Positions 1-13,915 are shown, counted from the first letter of the stretch. The stretch is DNA of 64,000 bases from Vesta saturnalis (GCA_036346205.1 JARFJB010001495.1:3736001-3800000), one strand, 5' to 3'. Notes: generated from the letters alone by a model not told the origin. Numbers and translations are program-made.

Positions 1-645
1 TCTAAATCGTTCATCATACATTATCAAGTCAACCATACTTTTAGGTTCACCTCTTTGTCATGTATACATACGCACATTTTTATGCTGAAACCACGAATTA
101 GATACAAACAGGTTTCTTTCCACACAGATGTTCACCAGGCGTTCACCAATCCCATTGACTCTTTGGTCTCCAAAATTTCCTAGGACGTGTTCAGCATGTT
201 CTCTCTGTACACCCACCCATCCATTCATATCTCCCAATAACATCACTCTTTCGTTTGGCTTAAATACGTTCAACACGTTCTCTACATCATTCCAGAAGTT
301 CTCGCACTCTTGGTCTCTTTCTCCCTTCACCCTGCATAGCATTTTTTTCCACTTCCACTTCCACTTTCATTCTAATCCACATTACCCGGGGGGATACCAA
401 CTCGTACTGTTTAACACATCTTTTCGCTCTTTCACTCATGATCACTACAACTCCTTAGCGCCATGCATTTCAGTCACAACTCTTGACCATAGTGTTACAC
501 TGCCATCCTCCATCTCCATGACATCCTTTGCGCTTTGTCTCCGATACACACAGAATATCAAGCTGCTTCCTTTCATTCATTGCATTCGCAATTTCAAGTT
601 CTAACATTCCACGTACCAACTCGCCATTCATTCCTTGCATTGTGT
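1..645 (-). pseudogene. Non-LTR retrotransposon endonuclease domain, partial
   Basis: The minus strand encodes a broken apurinic-type (EEP) endonuclease of the kind found in LINE ORFs that are often annotated as craniofacial development protein 2-like. Near 560-535 the reading gives LDILCVSETKRKG, the usual early QET/SET region. Near 240-210 it gives VMLLGDMNGWVG, the GD(F/M)N motif. Near 120-60 it gives NLFVSNSWFQHK. Several in-frame stops and frame changes lie between 345 and 550. A stop at 58-60 replaces an expected tryptophan, after which the frame continues to base 1, so the element runs off the window. It was probably an RTE-like LINE; the RT fragment at 25.8 kb looks like the same general type. 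Clearly non-functional. Confidence 0.7.
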
Positions 646-3539
646 TAGCAACGGGGCCGGTGTGTTTCCACCTTGACCGCCCCTAGTAGCCAGGTCGATC
701 CGACGCATTCGAATTGTTATTTTTAGTAATTAAATTAGCAGGCAAGCCGGTCTAAGAAGTAGAACTTTTTTGATCACTTCGTATTTAAATTAGATTGTTA
801 CCTACGCGATTTTTCGTTCGCGTACTTCCTACCAAATTTGCCGTTATGTATTTGAGAAAAGAAAAAATTATTTAATTATTTTTAATTTAGAATTGCGATT
901 ATCAAGTAGAGCTAGTTATTAGTTTATTTAATCTATTTATTTCCTTTTTTATGTATACTTTGGATTACGGATTCGATCTAGTTATTTATTTTTATCATTT
1001 AAGCTAATAAAATCAATGCTTATGGCAATTCTTATGTTTGAGCTTGTTATCTGGTATTTTCCTTACAGTTACAAATACGTATTTATTGTTATTGCAAAAT
1101 GTTTACCTGTTTGATTTCAAACCTTAGACAATAGGGTGGTATTCGTATTTCAACGCCATAGAAATCGGAAATTTTATTTACGCGCCTTTTTGTCTAAAGA
1201 GCCATTTCGAAAATTCTACTGGTTAGATTATTATTTCTTTTGTCTATTATTAATATTCAAATCACTGGGTTATAAAAATGTGTTTATAAAAAATACCCGT
1301 ATCGTACAGTACTTTACTGATTTAGAAATTGTCATTGTGCACCCGCACTTGTTTCACTAACCGAAGGTAGAAGCCCCTCTTCCTTTTCCTGTTAAATCAC
1401 AAAATTTATATTATTCATTATGGCCATTCATTTATCAATATAAAATTACAAAAACCGTTGGAATTCATCAAACTCTTGTGTTTCTAATTGTGGAATATGC
1501 CCACGTAATTATCAAACATGTCAAAAATTGGTTAACATGTCTTTTAGAACATATCAATTCTATGATCTTTGTAAGTGTGTTTGAGTGTATGCTGTACTCA
1601 TAATGAAGGTATAACACAGTAACATCTCCAACTATAGGTTTAGTTCTTTGCTTTGTAAGTTGTCAACGTGAGTTTATGGAAAACCGTTCAATAGTGTCAA
1701 ATTTGGTTTGTATCACCCCGTTCTTAAAATCTCTTTAAAGTGCAGATGCAAATAGATCTTTTTACATCGACGTTTTAAAGCATTTGACCACATTAGTCAT
1801 AGCACCTTAATTTACAAACTACATCAATTTAAGTTCAATAACATAGTTTAGTTTTCCTTATTGGTTCAAAATTAGATCATTGCTGTCTATATTTTGCTTA
1901 AAATAATTTTAACTTTAGGGTGTACCTGGCAACTTTTAATGTTCCGCAAAGTTCCAGTCTTGGACCTCTATTATGTTTTTTATACTGTTGTATGTAGGTG
2001 ACCTAAGAATATTTTATTACATTAGAATATTGGTACTGCGTAAAATAAAGTTTAGATATAATGTGTGTCAAATTGAGTCTTCATAAACTATTTAATTGCA
2101 TATGCTTACAATCTTAATAACCAGTCTCTATATCAGGTAAATCTTATATAAGATTTTGGGAATTACGTAGAATCGTGCCGATTTACACCCACATAGATAA
2201 AACAACTTATGCTACTTTACGATTCCTTGGATTCGTATTTAGAAATTACACAAGTTTTATTGGGATTAATACCATTTTATTGTAGCATATTACGCGCATA
2301 CGATCTCTCACTAGTATAGAACTTTTTAGATAACGTACCTACACATGCTAATATTAAAATCTTGCAAAGTAAAATTTTCATTATGTTGCTTAGGCTGTAA
2401 GGCATTGCAACCACACAAAATATTTTTTAGCAATGAACACTGGTTTCTCAGAAACCGTTGAATAAAAATGCGAGTGTCATTAGTTAGGTGTCACAATTAG
2501 GTACATAATAAGATCGATTTCATGCTTCTCGATAATTCAAGCAAAAATGATGGGAAAATAATCATTAAACCCATGGTTTGTGAATCAAAAATTAACAAAT
2601 TTAATTGGGTAACATTTTTGGTTTGTCAATTCATGTTTCTTAACAACAAATCTAATCACGCTCTGTCAAATTGAACAAATTTAACTGAATACATGAATAT
2701 TGAATTTTTTTCGCGCAAATAATAAATAAAAGAACTAGAAAAACCTTATAAAACACATTATTCAAAATGGGAATTATTTTAATCTTTAAAACATCTACAA
2801 AGCTAGTGTTGTGCAGCTTCTTGCTTTCCCTTTTTAACGATATAACATTAACCACACCCTCGACATTAAGTTTATTATGTATCCATTAAAATCTGTATAC
2901 TTGGTTTTAATATATTAACGATGTATCTACTTTCTACAATACCATTTTAATTGAATCAATTAACACTATTAATAAGTTACATGTTGAACAGTTTCATTAT
3001 TACGCGTGAAATTACTACTGGATTTGTGTATAGCTACATTTAAGCGACTAACCGCAGATAACATAGCAATTTGCATAACGAAAAGCTATGGCCCTCGAGC
3101 ACAATACAAATTAACGAGTAAATAAAGCGATATCTTATTATAATTTATTGACGTTGTTACCATTATTATTTAAAAACAATGAAAAAAAAACATGAACAAT
3201 AAAAAGTGGAGCATGTGTATTTCACAATGGAGTGGTTAAACATTTTGGGTGTTCAGTGGTGGTTATGTGATGATGTTTTTGGTAACTTTGTCTTATTAAT
3301 GATTACGATTGATATAAATTATTCAAAAATACACAATCTACAATGCTAATGAAGAACGTAAAAAATATGAAAAATTTACATTACAAACCAAAGTAATACA
3401 GAAAATAGAATGTTCGAAAATTAAAAAAATCTGTTGTACCAGCACATGACTTGCTTATGTCTGCCATATCGCATCTTTATAAATGGAAAAAAACGCTGCT
3501 AAATGATCTGCCATAATATATATGTAAATAAATAACTTC
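646..3539. other. AT-rich sequence without recognisable genes
   Basis: Both strands carry only short AT-rich frames that resemble no known protein. No tRNA-like box pair, tandem array or terminal repeat was recognised here. Confidence 0.5.
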
Positions 3540-4055
3540 CACAATACCTGACTTTGAGTCATATCGGTTTTTAAATACGATAATTCCCCATGTTTGATCC
3601 GCCATTTTGAATTTTTAATTTTGACAAATGATTTATTCTTAACGATCTTAAAAACACACAATATCCAACTTTCAAAAAAATTCTGCACCCTAAAAACGGT
3701 GCACCACTGGCAGTTTTTAAATTTTTTTTATTTAGATAATGTTTTACAAATTAACAGTTGCAAAATTAATCATTAGCCCACAATACCTGAGGTTTAGTCA
3801 TATCGGATTTTAAATACGATAATCCCCCATTTTTGATCCGCCATTTTGAATCTTTTAATTTTGACAAATGATTTACACTTAGCGATCTTAAAAACCCCCA
3901 ATGCCCAACTTTCAAAAAAAATCCGTTGATAAATTAAATAAACACGATAATTCCCCATTTTTGATCCGCCATTTTGAATTAAAAAAAAATCGGTTGATAA
4001 ATTAAAAAGTGCACAATTTTGAACCATAAAAACGGTGCGCCACTGGTTATTACAT
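3540..4055. repeat. Degenerate tandem repeat, about 240 bp unit
   Basis: Two imperfect copies start near 3540 and 3780. Both contain a TCATATCGG block, a TTTAAATACGATAAT block, GATCCGCCATTTTGAA, GACAAATGATTTA and AACGGTGC(A/G)CCACTGG. A third partial copy of the GATCCGCCATTTTGAA block lies near 3963. The weak reading frames here follow the repeat and are not genes. Confidence 0.7.
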
Positions 4056-4059
4056 ATTT

Positions 4060-5370
4060 TTACTTTCTTGCTAAACAAGAAAGTACTGCGGTCGAAAAAA
4101 TCGAAAAAAATAAGTTGCGTTATTTTGATGTTTTACGACTTCTTGAACACGAAAAACAAAATTTTAGAAAATTTTTCAGAATGTCTGTCTGTGTGTCTGT
4201 GGTCACTCGCCAGCCGAAACTATACGGACGATTTTGATGAAATTTGGAATGAAGGCCTACGAGACAATTATGTCGATAAAAAAAGTTTTTAAACGCATTA
4301 TGTACACAGGGGGTGAAAATAAGGGTGTTATTTTGGGGGCAAATTTTTAAGTTTTAACATAGAAGATTGAAATTCAGGTCCATGAATATTTTGGTATATT
4401 TTTAAAACTTTCAAAAATTGATATATGCACTAGTTCACATATTATTTTTTGTAGAAAATATTATTTGATACCGTTCAAGATATAAAATTGGAAATAGATA
4501 TGCGTAGTTAAATAAAGGTTATTTAAAAGATTTCTTTACGTAATAAATCATGGTTATACATTTGCCTACATTTAAGCAAACTTAAGCAATTATTGAAATT
4601 GATTTTTCAATTTTCAAGCATTTTGTTTTATATATTCTACAGCCACTTTTATGAATGCAGCTAACCGCTTCCCTAAAGCTACTAGTATAGAGATACACAT
4701 TTTCAAACATTTAATATTGATATTGTTAGAACTATTTCGGTTACAGACTTGCGATTTCACAAAAACTTTGTTCATTTTCCGGTTACACATACATTCCTCA
4801 TTGCTGGTATAACACATACATACTTTATTTGAAAACATTTGCAAAATATCAAACAGTCCATAGTTATCTTGAAAGATAAGTGAGATATCTATTTTAACTT
4901 TCAACCACAACAAAAAAGGTTATGGAATCGACTTTTTTCTTACTATCGCTAAATCGACTATTAGCTTATCTTACAATTTTTGGCCAAGTTTCGTCAAGAT
5001 CGGCCATAATGGCTGGATGTCTCAATATCAGTTTTTATTATTAAATATTTCTAAAACGGCGGCTGAATATTTTAAAGGTGTAAAAATATATTTTTTAGTA
5101 TTTTGCAAGAAAGTCCTGTAATGCACTAGCATTCGCGTAGTTTTATTTTGAAATTATATAAAAAAGTATTAGTTTGTTATTTAAATTATGTAAAACTTCT
5201 AAATTTGAATCAATGAATTTTTTTAGCTTTCTGATCCCCTAAAAATGCCCGCAACTGGTTGTATTTTGCTCATTAACGAACTTGAGCTAGATTTTATGGC
5301 AAAGAATTTTTTCATATCGATACTTAATGGTTCAACAGACATCACCGACACGACACACACACACACACTA

Positions 5371-5410
<40 letters not shown>

Positions 5411-5585
5411 ACACACACAGACTTAAATTTTTTTTTTCTAAAAATGAGTTTTATTGATAACTAATGTTTTTCGTTTTGTTGAGGCCACAAAACCTCGAGA
5501 TATGTAAAAAAAGGTGTTTGAAAGTTAAACCCGATTACATAGCTTTCTCTTTATACGTACGTATATGAGAAAGCAAAATTAGTTG
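4060..5585. repeat. Putative foldback-like element with an internal CA tract
   Basis: The left edge has a perfect hairpin, TACTTTCTTG...CAAGAAAGTA (4061-4085). The right edge has another, GCTTTCTC...GAGAAAGC (about 5541-5575). Moving inward, each side has an A-rich stretch and then a GTCTGTGTGT-type tract: on the plus strand at 4183-4202, and on the minus strand at about 5420-5350. The two sides therefore look like diverged inverted arms. The interior has no coding sequence. The segment at 4925-4965 (CGACTTTTTTCTTACTATCG) recurs just before the big CA array at 8.7 kb. The class of element is not identified. Confidence 0.4.
5352..5420. repeat. (CA)n microsatellite
   Basis: About 70 bp of CA dinucleotides with small interruptions (CTACTA, CATACA). 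The short frames over it are artefacts. Confidence 0.95.
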
Positions 5586-7671
5586 AGGTACAGATATTTT
5601 TAATTTATTCATATTTCCTCTTGATAATTAACCAAAAGATGTCTTGTATCTTGCTTACATTCAGCTAACAAAATGAAAAATTATAAACGTATACTGTAGC
5701 GTCCCCCAGGTATCCTACCTTGAAAAGCGTAATTTGAACTTATTTGCAATAATGCAAATTCAAGAACAAAATAATCGCCAAGTGATTTATCTTGACTTGA
5801 CTGACATTACTCAAATTAATTGGCTGCATTACTTTGACTGTCCGGGCAATAATTAAAACATTAGAATTTGTTTATAAGTCTGATACTTAATTACTCGCAA
5901 ACCTCCAATCTGATCAAACGAAGTGGTGTCTAGTGGTAGGTACGTTGTGCTATCTAAATTAGATAGGCTGGATGGATGAGGTAAGTGTTGCATCATGAGG
6001 GGCAGGTAAAAAAAATGAAACTACTCAAATTAAAATCAACGAGCGTTGCGCAGCGGTGGTTCAGCCCGTTAATATACATTTGTGGGAAATAACCACCAAT
6101 AAAATCCGCTTTATTCATAAATAAGTAATTGCACAAGTACACTAATAAATCAAATAACACAAAAAAAACAAAGAAAGGGTTAAATATATAACAAAACACC
6201 ATTAAATCAGGTTAAAGTGCGTACAAAATTATAACATTAAGAGGAAACGAATAAAAAGCAGTTTAGTTACACAGAAACACAATGATAAAAAACACATGTA
6301 GTCCACGTACAATTGGGTGATAAATAATTTAAATAAAAATCGTAATACCAAACATGTAGCCCTTTAAAGCCAATCGTGCCGGTCTTTAAGTAAATAAGCA
6401 CACAAAACTATAAAGCAAATTACGGTACATATAAAATATATCAACAGTAAAATTACACAGGTGATAATAAGGTAAAGGCAAGGACAAATGAAAACAGACA
6501 AGGAATTTACCCGTACCCAATTGTTTAGTGACCACCAAAGCACAAAATACAAAAATCAAATTACAATAAAGCACATACAAAGAGAAATCAGCTCGCAGGC
6601 AAACAATTCTACTTAAACAAACCGACAAAAAAAACTCATTAAAACAAAACCACGCAAGGGTAAGTAATAAATAGATCGTGACCGCTGTAAAAGTTTGAGG
6701 GCGTTAGAAAAATACAGTAATCTTTCTCAGGTTGCACATTCATCTATACAACAGTAAAAACAATAAAAATAAAATTCGAGGTGTTGAATGGTTATCTGAT
6801 CTCGAGAGTGCGTACACGCTTGGTATTTGCCTTTTACAATCAGTAACCAAAGCGGTATCATGTACCCGTTCATCAGCCCACTTATACACAAATACAAATA
6901 TAAACAACAATCAACAATGCTAATTCGCACAAATACCAGAGTGAGAGGGCCCTGTACTGTCTTTTATTTTAACAGATTTCAGCTTAATGAGTCCGCGTAC
7001 GAATAAGATACCTCTGCACGGCAATGTTTGGTATTTAATATGTTATCTAGGCTAGTAAAGGATTTTCTGCGAGCTTTCATTCATATAAAAATACATACTT
7101 ACGCTAGAATATTTATTCATTTAATTGACCACAGACACAAATCGTTAACCTACGCGGTTTAACTTCAAAAATGGTGACTGTTATTTATAGATTAATATTT
7201 GAAAAACATAATAACTAACACTCGAAAGAAAAGACAAATTAGTGTTGGCTAATTCAAAAGAAAATATACATGTACGAAATATTTTAAAGACAAACTGGTT
7301 AGAATAGAAGCTTCTAATTAACCAAAAATCTATCTGACTCGATTGACACTCTAACTATGACTAACTTTTCCCCCCGATTTACAACCTAACTATGGTTCGT
7401 TACGCCCCTTCAGTAAAGCATTTTTGAGCGTGCACCTGCTACCCACTCCCCAACATGTGTTTTACAACCCTAGACAAATATCAGTTACAAACAATCCCAC
7501 ATTCCTTACATAAAAATATATAAATAAAATATTTTGAAAACATTAGCAAATTACGACGTATTATCAAGATATTAAAAATCCACTAATTATTTTTTCTCTT
7601 GTGGTAACAATGGCGATTTGACAAACGTTTATTACGATAACAAAATTTTGGTGGTCCGCTAGCTACAATAC
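5586..7671. other. Intergenic AT-rich sequence
   Basis: Only short frames without similarity to a known family. No terminal repeats, arrays or RNA gene signals were recognised. Confidence 0.5.
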
Positions 7672-8385
7672 AAATTGATCAACTTATACTCCGTAGTTCA
7701 ATAACCCCGTTACGTTGAGAGTTACGAAAAAAAGTTTTAAATAAAAGTTATTCACAAAGTCAAGCTGCACATTTTAAAATTATTTAATAATATGCAGGGT
7801 ATTTTACAGCATATCAAATTTATGTTTTTTAATGGAACACCCTGTATATTATGTCAAATTTCAATTAGGTCATTTTTCCTATTCCAATGATAAAGGTTTT
7901 TACTAGGTTCTACAGGTTTCATCTCTGAAAAGTACTTAAGAAACACTTTAACTCTTCCTCAGCATTCTCTATACCTAAATCTTACAGTTATTAATTCATC
8001 TAGATTTTTAAAAGCAAAAAAGTTTTAACAAAACCAGACTATCACGAAATTATTTTGTTTTTTAAGTAATATAGGGTGACGATTTCATAACGATTTCCAC
8101 ATAAAAATGGTCATATCTACAAAAGTACACTGTAGAACCTAGTAAAAACCTTTATCATTGGAATAGTAAAAATGAGCCAAATTGAAACGTGGCATAATAT
8201 ACAGGGCGTTCCGTTAAAAAACATAAATTTGATATGTTGTGACTTTACGAAATACCTTGTATATTATTAAATAATTTTAAAACGTGCAGCTTGATTTTAT
8301 GAATGACTTATTTCAAACGCTTTTTCCTAACTCTCAAAATAACGAAGTTATCGAACTCCGGAATATAATTTGATCACTATGTACA
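7672..8385. mobile_element. Foldback element with about 250-bp inverted arms
   Basis: The left arm (about 7672-7925) and right arm (about 8118-8385) are imperfect reverse complements. Matching blocks include TAGGTTCTACAG against CTGTAGAACCTA, CCAATGATAAAGGTTTTTAC against its complement at 8147-8166, and AAGTCAAGCTGCAC against GTGCAGCTTGATTTTATG. The spacer of about 190 bp is non-coding. The arrangement fits a non-autonomous DNA transposon (MITE or foldback). No coding capacity and no certain target duplication were seen, so the family is unknown. Confidence 0.7.
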
Positions 8386-8396
8386 CATGTGCGAAG

Positions 8397-8446
8397 TTTT
8401 TAATAATAAATAAATAAATAAATAAAAAAAATAATAATAAATAATC
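8397..8446. repeat. (TAAA)n/(TAA)n microsatellite
   Basis: A short low-complexity run of TAAA and TAA units. Confidence 0.85.
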
Positions 8447-8715
8447 TTACACAGGTAGATAACTAACCTGGCAAGAAATTTTTTAAACCATTTTTCTCTT
8501 TACGTTATGTTACACTCTATGGATATTATTCAAAGACATAATTCAATAGAATACGCAAATTCAATTTAAAGTGTTGAACAATGGAATGAATAAACTATTA
8601 TCCAAACGGTGTTCTTTAGCTTCCAACCTTCATGTACATATGTCAGTATAGAAGGTTTTGTAACCGACTTTTTCTTCATTATAGCTAAATCGACATCACC
8701 ACATATTACAATGTT

Positions 8716-10135
8716 TGACCCCTCACACAGACTCCCACACACTCACACTAACACACCCATCCACACACACACACACCCACAAACACACTCACACACTCAA
8801 ACACTTACTCAGCCACTCACACCACACCCACACACTCACACACTCACACACACACTCACACACTACCTCACACACTCACACACTCACACTCACACTCACA
8901 CTCCACACCTCACACTCACCACACTCACACACTCACATACACTCACATCACACTCACACACTCACACTCACTCACACTCATCACTCACACCACACACCTC
9001 ACACTCACACTCACACTCACACACTCACACACTCACACTCACACACTCCACACATTCACACATCACACCATCACACACTACACACTCACACACTCACACA
9101 CTTACACACACCCACACACTCACCACACTCACACACTCACACACCACACATCACACATCACACACTACACACTCACCACACTCCACACACTACACACTCA
9201 CACCACATCCACCACACACCACACCCACTCACACACACACACACACTCACACACTCACACTCACACTCACACATCACCTCACACATCACACACTCCACAC
9301 CCACACACCACATCACACATCACACACTCACACATCACCACACCACCTCACACATCACACACTCACACTCACACACTCACACTCACACACTCACACACTC
9401 ACACCTCACACATCACACACTCCACACACTACATCACACTCACACACTCACACACTCACACACACTCACACTCACCACATCACAACTCACACATCACACA
9501 CTCACACACTCACACACACCACACACTCACACACTCACACACTCCCACACATCACACACTACACACTCACACATCACACACTCACACACTCACACACTCA
9601 CACACACACACACCACACACACTCACACACTCACACACTCACACACACAACACTACCACACACTCACACACTCACACTACACACTCACACACTCACACAC
9701 TCACACACTCACACACTCACACACTCACTCACACTCACACTACACTCACACACCTCACAACATCACACTCACACACTCACACTCACACACACCCACATCA
9801 ACACACTCACACTCACACCACACACTCACACACTCCACATCACTCACACACACACACACACACACACACACATCACACACACACACACACACACACACCA
9901 CATCACACACACCACACACTCAACACACCACACACACTCACACACTCACACACTCACACACACACATCACACTCACACACACACTCACACACCACACCTA
10001 CACACTCAACACTCACACAACATACACACACTCACACTCAACACAGTACACATCATCACACCACACACATCCACCTACACACACACAACACTACACACAC
10101 ACACACACACACTACACACACACACACACACAGCA

Positions 10136-10177
<42 letters not shown>

Positions 10178-10278
10178 CACACGCACACACACACAGCACG
10201 CACACGTGCATACCACATAGCATACACGTGCACACACCACACGCACACGACACACACTACGCACACACACACCACATA
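8716..10278. repeat. CACTCACA/CA-rich minisatellite array, about 1.56 kb
   Basis: Almost only CACA, CACT, CACC and ACTC steps, with ACACTCACAC the commonest word. It drifts to pure CA runs after about 9840 and to CA with GCAC and CGTG interruptions near 10,180-10,260. The long His/Thr/Ser-rich frames in two plus frames arise because C/A/T words of this kind contain no stop codon. They have no gene structure. The array follows directly on a 40-bp segment shared with the element at 4.9 kb. Confidence 0.9.
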
Positions 10279-10289
10279 ACTCAATCACG

Positions 10290-10665
10290 TTCTACCTGAA
10301 AATTTAAGCGATAATGTGTATCTCGACTTTTTAGAAAATCATTTATTCGAGATATTAGAAGATTTAACGAGGAAGATCTTTATTTTTTATGCATGATGGA
10401 GCTCCCCAGCACTTTGATAGAAGGTGTAGTAATTGGTTGAGTAACCATTATCCGAATCGATGGATTGGTAAGGTGCAGAAGCTTTGATTCATTGGTCTCC
10501 ACAGTCATGCGATTTCAATCCTTTGACTACACACTTTAATAATTTCATAGCTGATCCTCAACCGTTTAGAAAATTAATGCATCCTTTAGAAAAGGGATAG
10601 AATTGTGTATTCGCGAAAACGTAGGACATTTTGAACACTTACTTTAACTCTAACTGATTGAATAT
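10290..10665 (+). pseudogene. Mariner-type transposase fragment
   Basis: Switching frames gives FLENHLFEILEDL, then HDGAPQHFDRRCSNWLS, then NHYPNRWIG, then HWSPQSCDFNPL. These are the second catalytic aspartate block (HDGAP.H), the RWIG block and the third block (W.P.S.D..PL) of the mariner superfamily. At least three frame changes are needed and the N-terminal third is absent, so this is a relic. It belongs to the same broad group as the transposases at 16-17 kb and 55 kb. Confidence 0.7.
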
Positions 10666-11197
10666 TTCATGTTTTTAATCAAATTTATTTTAATTTTCTT
10701 CTTGTGATTCTTTGTTTAATTAATAACTTTAGATTTAGAATAATGTTATTGTTTTTGGTTTTTAATAAGTATACTTACTTCATACCAGATTCAGTTATCA
10801 AATATTTCGAAAACGGTACATAGTATCGAGTTTTACCAATAGTACCTTTTTGGTGTAAAATTGAATGACGTTTAAGTTCACTTAAAATTTGGACTAGAAA
10901 ATCTAACCTCAAAAAAGTTCAAAACTACTTTGTACAAACCGTGTAACTAGCGCCTTCTTTGAGGGCTAGATATAAAAACAAATTCATGGGATGTCAGTTT
11001 CCAAAACATATTCATACAAAATTTCATTGCAATGTTGCCAGTAGTTTCGACATAATCGTAAAAAATGTGTATAAAATTTTTTTTAACACATATGCATAGT
11101 GGGGTTAAGGTAAAGATACGTTCGGAAGAAATGGATTAAGGGTTCTGAGGTACTACCCCTGCCTTCCCCTAAATACCACATGAGTGTGAGGAAACAA

Positions 11198-11266
11198 TAA
11201 TGGGAATTGAACCCATTTCCTGTCGAATGCTACATAGATTCGGTTACCTCAAGCCAAACGAGCTCG
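11198..11266 (-). repeat. tRNA-derived SINE head (pol III A and B boxes)
   Basis: On the minus strand an A-box-like word TGGCTTGAGG (complement of 11247-11256) is followed about 34 bases later by GGTTCAATTCC (complement of 11202-11212), which matches the B-box consensus exactly. The stretch between resembles the tRNA-like sequence at 53,104-53,175, including TAGCATT, so both probably belong to one tRNA-derived SINE family. It does not fold as a convincing functional tRNA. The 3' end of the SINE was not defined. Confidence 0.5.
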
Positions 11267-11269
11267 ATT

Positions 11270-13735
11270 TTCATTTGAAGCATCATTGAAAAACTTCAAA
11301 ACATCTTCACACGACAGGGTCTCATATTTTTTCAAAATTCCGCTTTAAAGCAGGTTCCAGCCGATTGTAATTATTTATATCTATTTTTTGTCTACTTAGC
11401 GTAGAGGGTGTAAGCCACATCGAATCTGAGTTGAATTTGTGACTATAAACGGTAGAATATTTTAGCATTGCAATCATCAAATATTGCATTATTTTGACTG
11501 TAAATAATGGATAACTGCTGAAGTAAACGTATTGTTGTAATGGTAACTATTATTTTAATATTAGTTTGTTCCAACGAAATTAAATTTTTCTGGTTGTCAA
11601 ATTTGTGTTTGCAATGATTCTGTTTACATGACTTTAAGAATGTATGTGTTAAATGTTCAATCTTAAATAAATCAATTTAAACGTACAACAATAAAATTAA
11701 TTTTAGTGTAAATAAAGATATAATGTACCTTAATAATAAGCGTACAGTATATACAGTTATGTACCAACTGCTGCAAATAGCTTATTAGAATTGCGTGATT
11801 GATGATTTTGACGGATTTTTTGTATCTCTAATCTTCAAATATGTGGAGTCTCGCTCGTACAATGCTCTAGATGTTTTTGGAAGTAATTCCTCATCGGGAT
11901 TTAAGGCACTTTCAATTATTACCTATGGAATCCCTTCTTTCATCACACTCGTTTCACACGAAACAAATAACTGTAGACACGAGGCAAGCCAGTCTTTGAT
12001 TTATAAAAGTAAATTTGAGATTTTCGATTACTAATTTCCATGTTGAAAGTAAATAATAAAACATTGTATGGAACTTGTGTTATAAACCTCCGCAACATAC
12101 AAAACTACTAATGTACTAATTTTAAATTCCAGTCAGTGTTGTCATTTTATTTTAAACGGGTTTTAATGTTCTACTTATATAGCTTTAAAGATAAAATAAA
12201 AATGCAGTATCAAAAAAGACAGGATGTAAATGACTAAATGATCGTGTTAATGATTAAGAGAGTGGATTACGTGAAAGATAAATATTATTGAAATGTTACG
12301 TAAGCTGTATCTTAATTTGAAATCGTACGTAATTCGTGCAAAATACCAATCGTCTAAATTTCAACTTTTTTTACATTTGTAGCACACACCCTAGGAACGT
12401 ACGGGACATAGAAATTGTAATTCGAGTCATAGAGAAATTGTAATTCGAGTCATAGAGTAAGTGCTGAGTTTACATACTTCCTCTTACTTAAACAATACAT
12501 ATTTGTATTAAGCTTCATTTTAGTTAATACTTCTGGAAGCTATTGTTAGTACATTTTTTTCTTGGAAGTTTTTTCGGTTAAATTTAGCTAGAGATGAAAG
12601 AACTAGCAAATATGTACCAAATTTCAAAAAAATAAATATATTAGCATTTTCGTCCACATGAAGTAATTGCGTTATAGCCTTCGCGCACAACCTCTGTTTT
12701 TTCATGGTATAATTTCAATAATAATATACAAATAACTATTGAATTATTCGAGTTTTTTATATAATGAAAGTTTACTTATTTTTGCATTTATAATAGACTT
12801 CATATCTCATATATGCGATGTAATGTAATGTTTTGTAATATATCATGACACTATTTTCCAACACCAGAAATTAACTAGATATAATCTAAATGATGTGTAA
12901 GATTATTTAATGCTTTAAAAAGAAGGAACGCAATAAGTGTGTAAATAGATCATTTAAATACCTATTTCCAAAAATATTTAAATTAGCGGAATAAATAAAT
13001 TTACAAATTTTAGAGCAATCGTGTACTACTTAATTGCTCTTTACATAACCTCGACAAATAAAAAATGTAATTATAATTGACAATTATTTTTCTTTTTTTT
13101 TTGAAAGTGTACTATTTAGAAACACCTTTAAAATGGTTTTAATCGGTTTAACCCAAATAAAGTCAATTGCAAGGTTAATTTTAGTAGAACAAATGGCTTT
13201 GTTTTTCCTTAGCTAGATATTACGTTAGGTACCTACTAGAAAGAATATTTTCGCACAAATTAAGAAATGCACGCATAACAGAAGGTTACGAAAATTTTCT
13301 AATAAACGTAGGTGCTTACAATTGCATTAAGAAAAGGTATACAGAATGTTCAAAATTTTTTAAAATATTTAAAATTGATATTTATGATCTTTGATCGACA
13401 ATTGCTTAACAATACCATGATGTTAATATACACCAATATGAGTAATCCTTTCTTTATACTTTAGAAACAATAAATTGAGTAAGGAATATAAGATATTTAA
13501 CTTGTAAAGCCAAGCCCCTAGTAAAGTATGCTTTGGGAATCATTACGACACAGTTCTACTTTTGATTGCTTTAAATTGGAAAAGTTGATTATCTGTGTAA
13601 AAATTCAAATAGTAAATGTCACCTAATAATTACAATTTTTTCTACATTAAAAGATTCCAAAGACATGATTGATACAATTAATTAGGTAAAATCTGAAAGT
13701 AATAAACTTGTATTAATTTTACTTAACCCTGATTG
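11270..13735. other. Intergenic AT-rich sequence upstream of the cuticle genes
   Basis: No gene was recognised. A 24-bp direct duplication (GAAATTGTAATTCGAGTCATAGA twice) lies at about 12,411-12,458. The other frames are short and AT-driven. Confidence 0.5.
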
Positions 13736-13907
13736 TTACTTATAAGATCCGGTCTGATTATGTAATATGTAACAATCGTCAGTCGTGCAATATTGCTATA
13801 AACTGATATACGATACCTTCACGTGCGCCTCTGATTTGTTTGGGATGTGAGTGGTCCAGTTTTCGTTCACACGTGATTTACAAAACCCGAAGTATGAACA
13901 TTTCCAC

Positions 13908-13915
13908 TATATAAA
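13908..13915 (+). promoter_or_regulatory. TATA box of cuticle-type gene 1
   Basis: TATATAAA lies 77 bp upstream of the ATG. The block from about 13,800 to 13,985 (CTTCACGTG, CCAGTTTTCGTTCAC, TTTCCACTATATAAAGC, GTAAAGTACC) recurs upstream of all four gene copies, which supports it as a conserved core promoter and 5' leader. Confidence 0.8.

Noticed and set aside
8609..10279. His/Thr-rich frames of 500-556 codons on the plus strand
   Set aside because: Low-complexity translation of the CA/CACT array, overlapping in two frames, without start context or splice structure.
11795..12034. 79-codon plus-strand frame with a protein-like look
   Set aside because: No recognised motif, no neighbouring exon and no promoter signal, so it was not reported as a gene.
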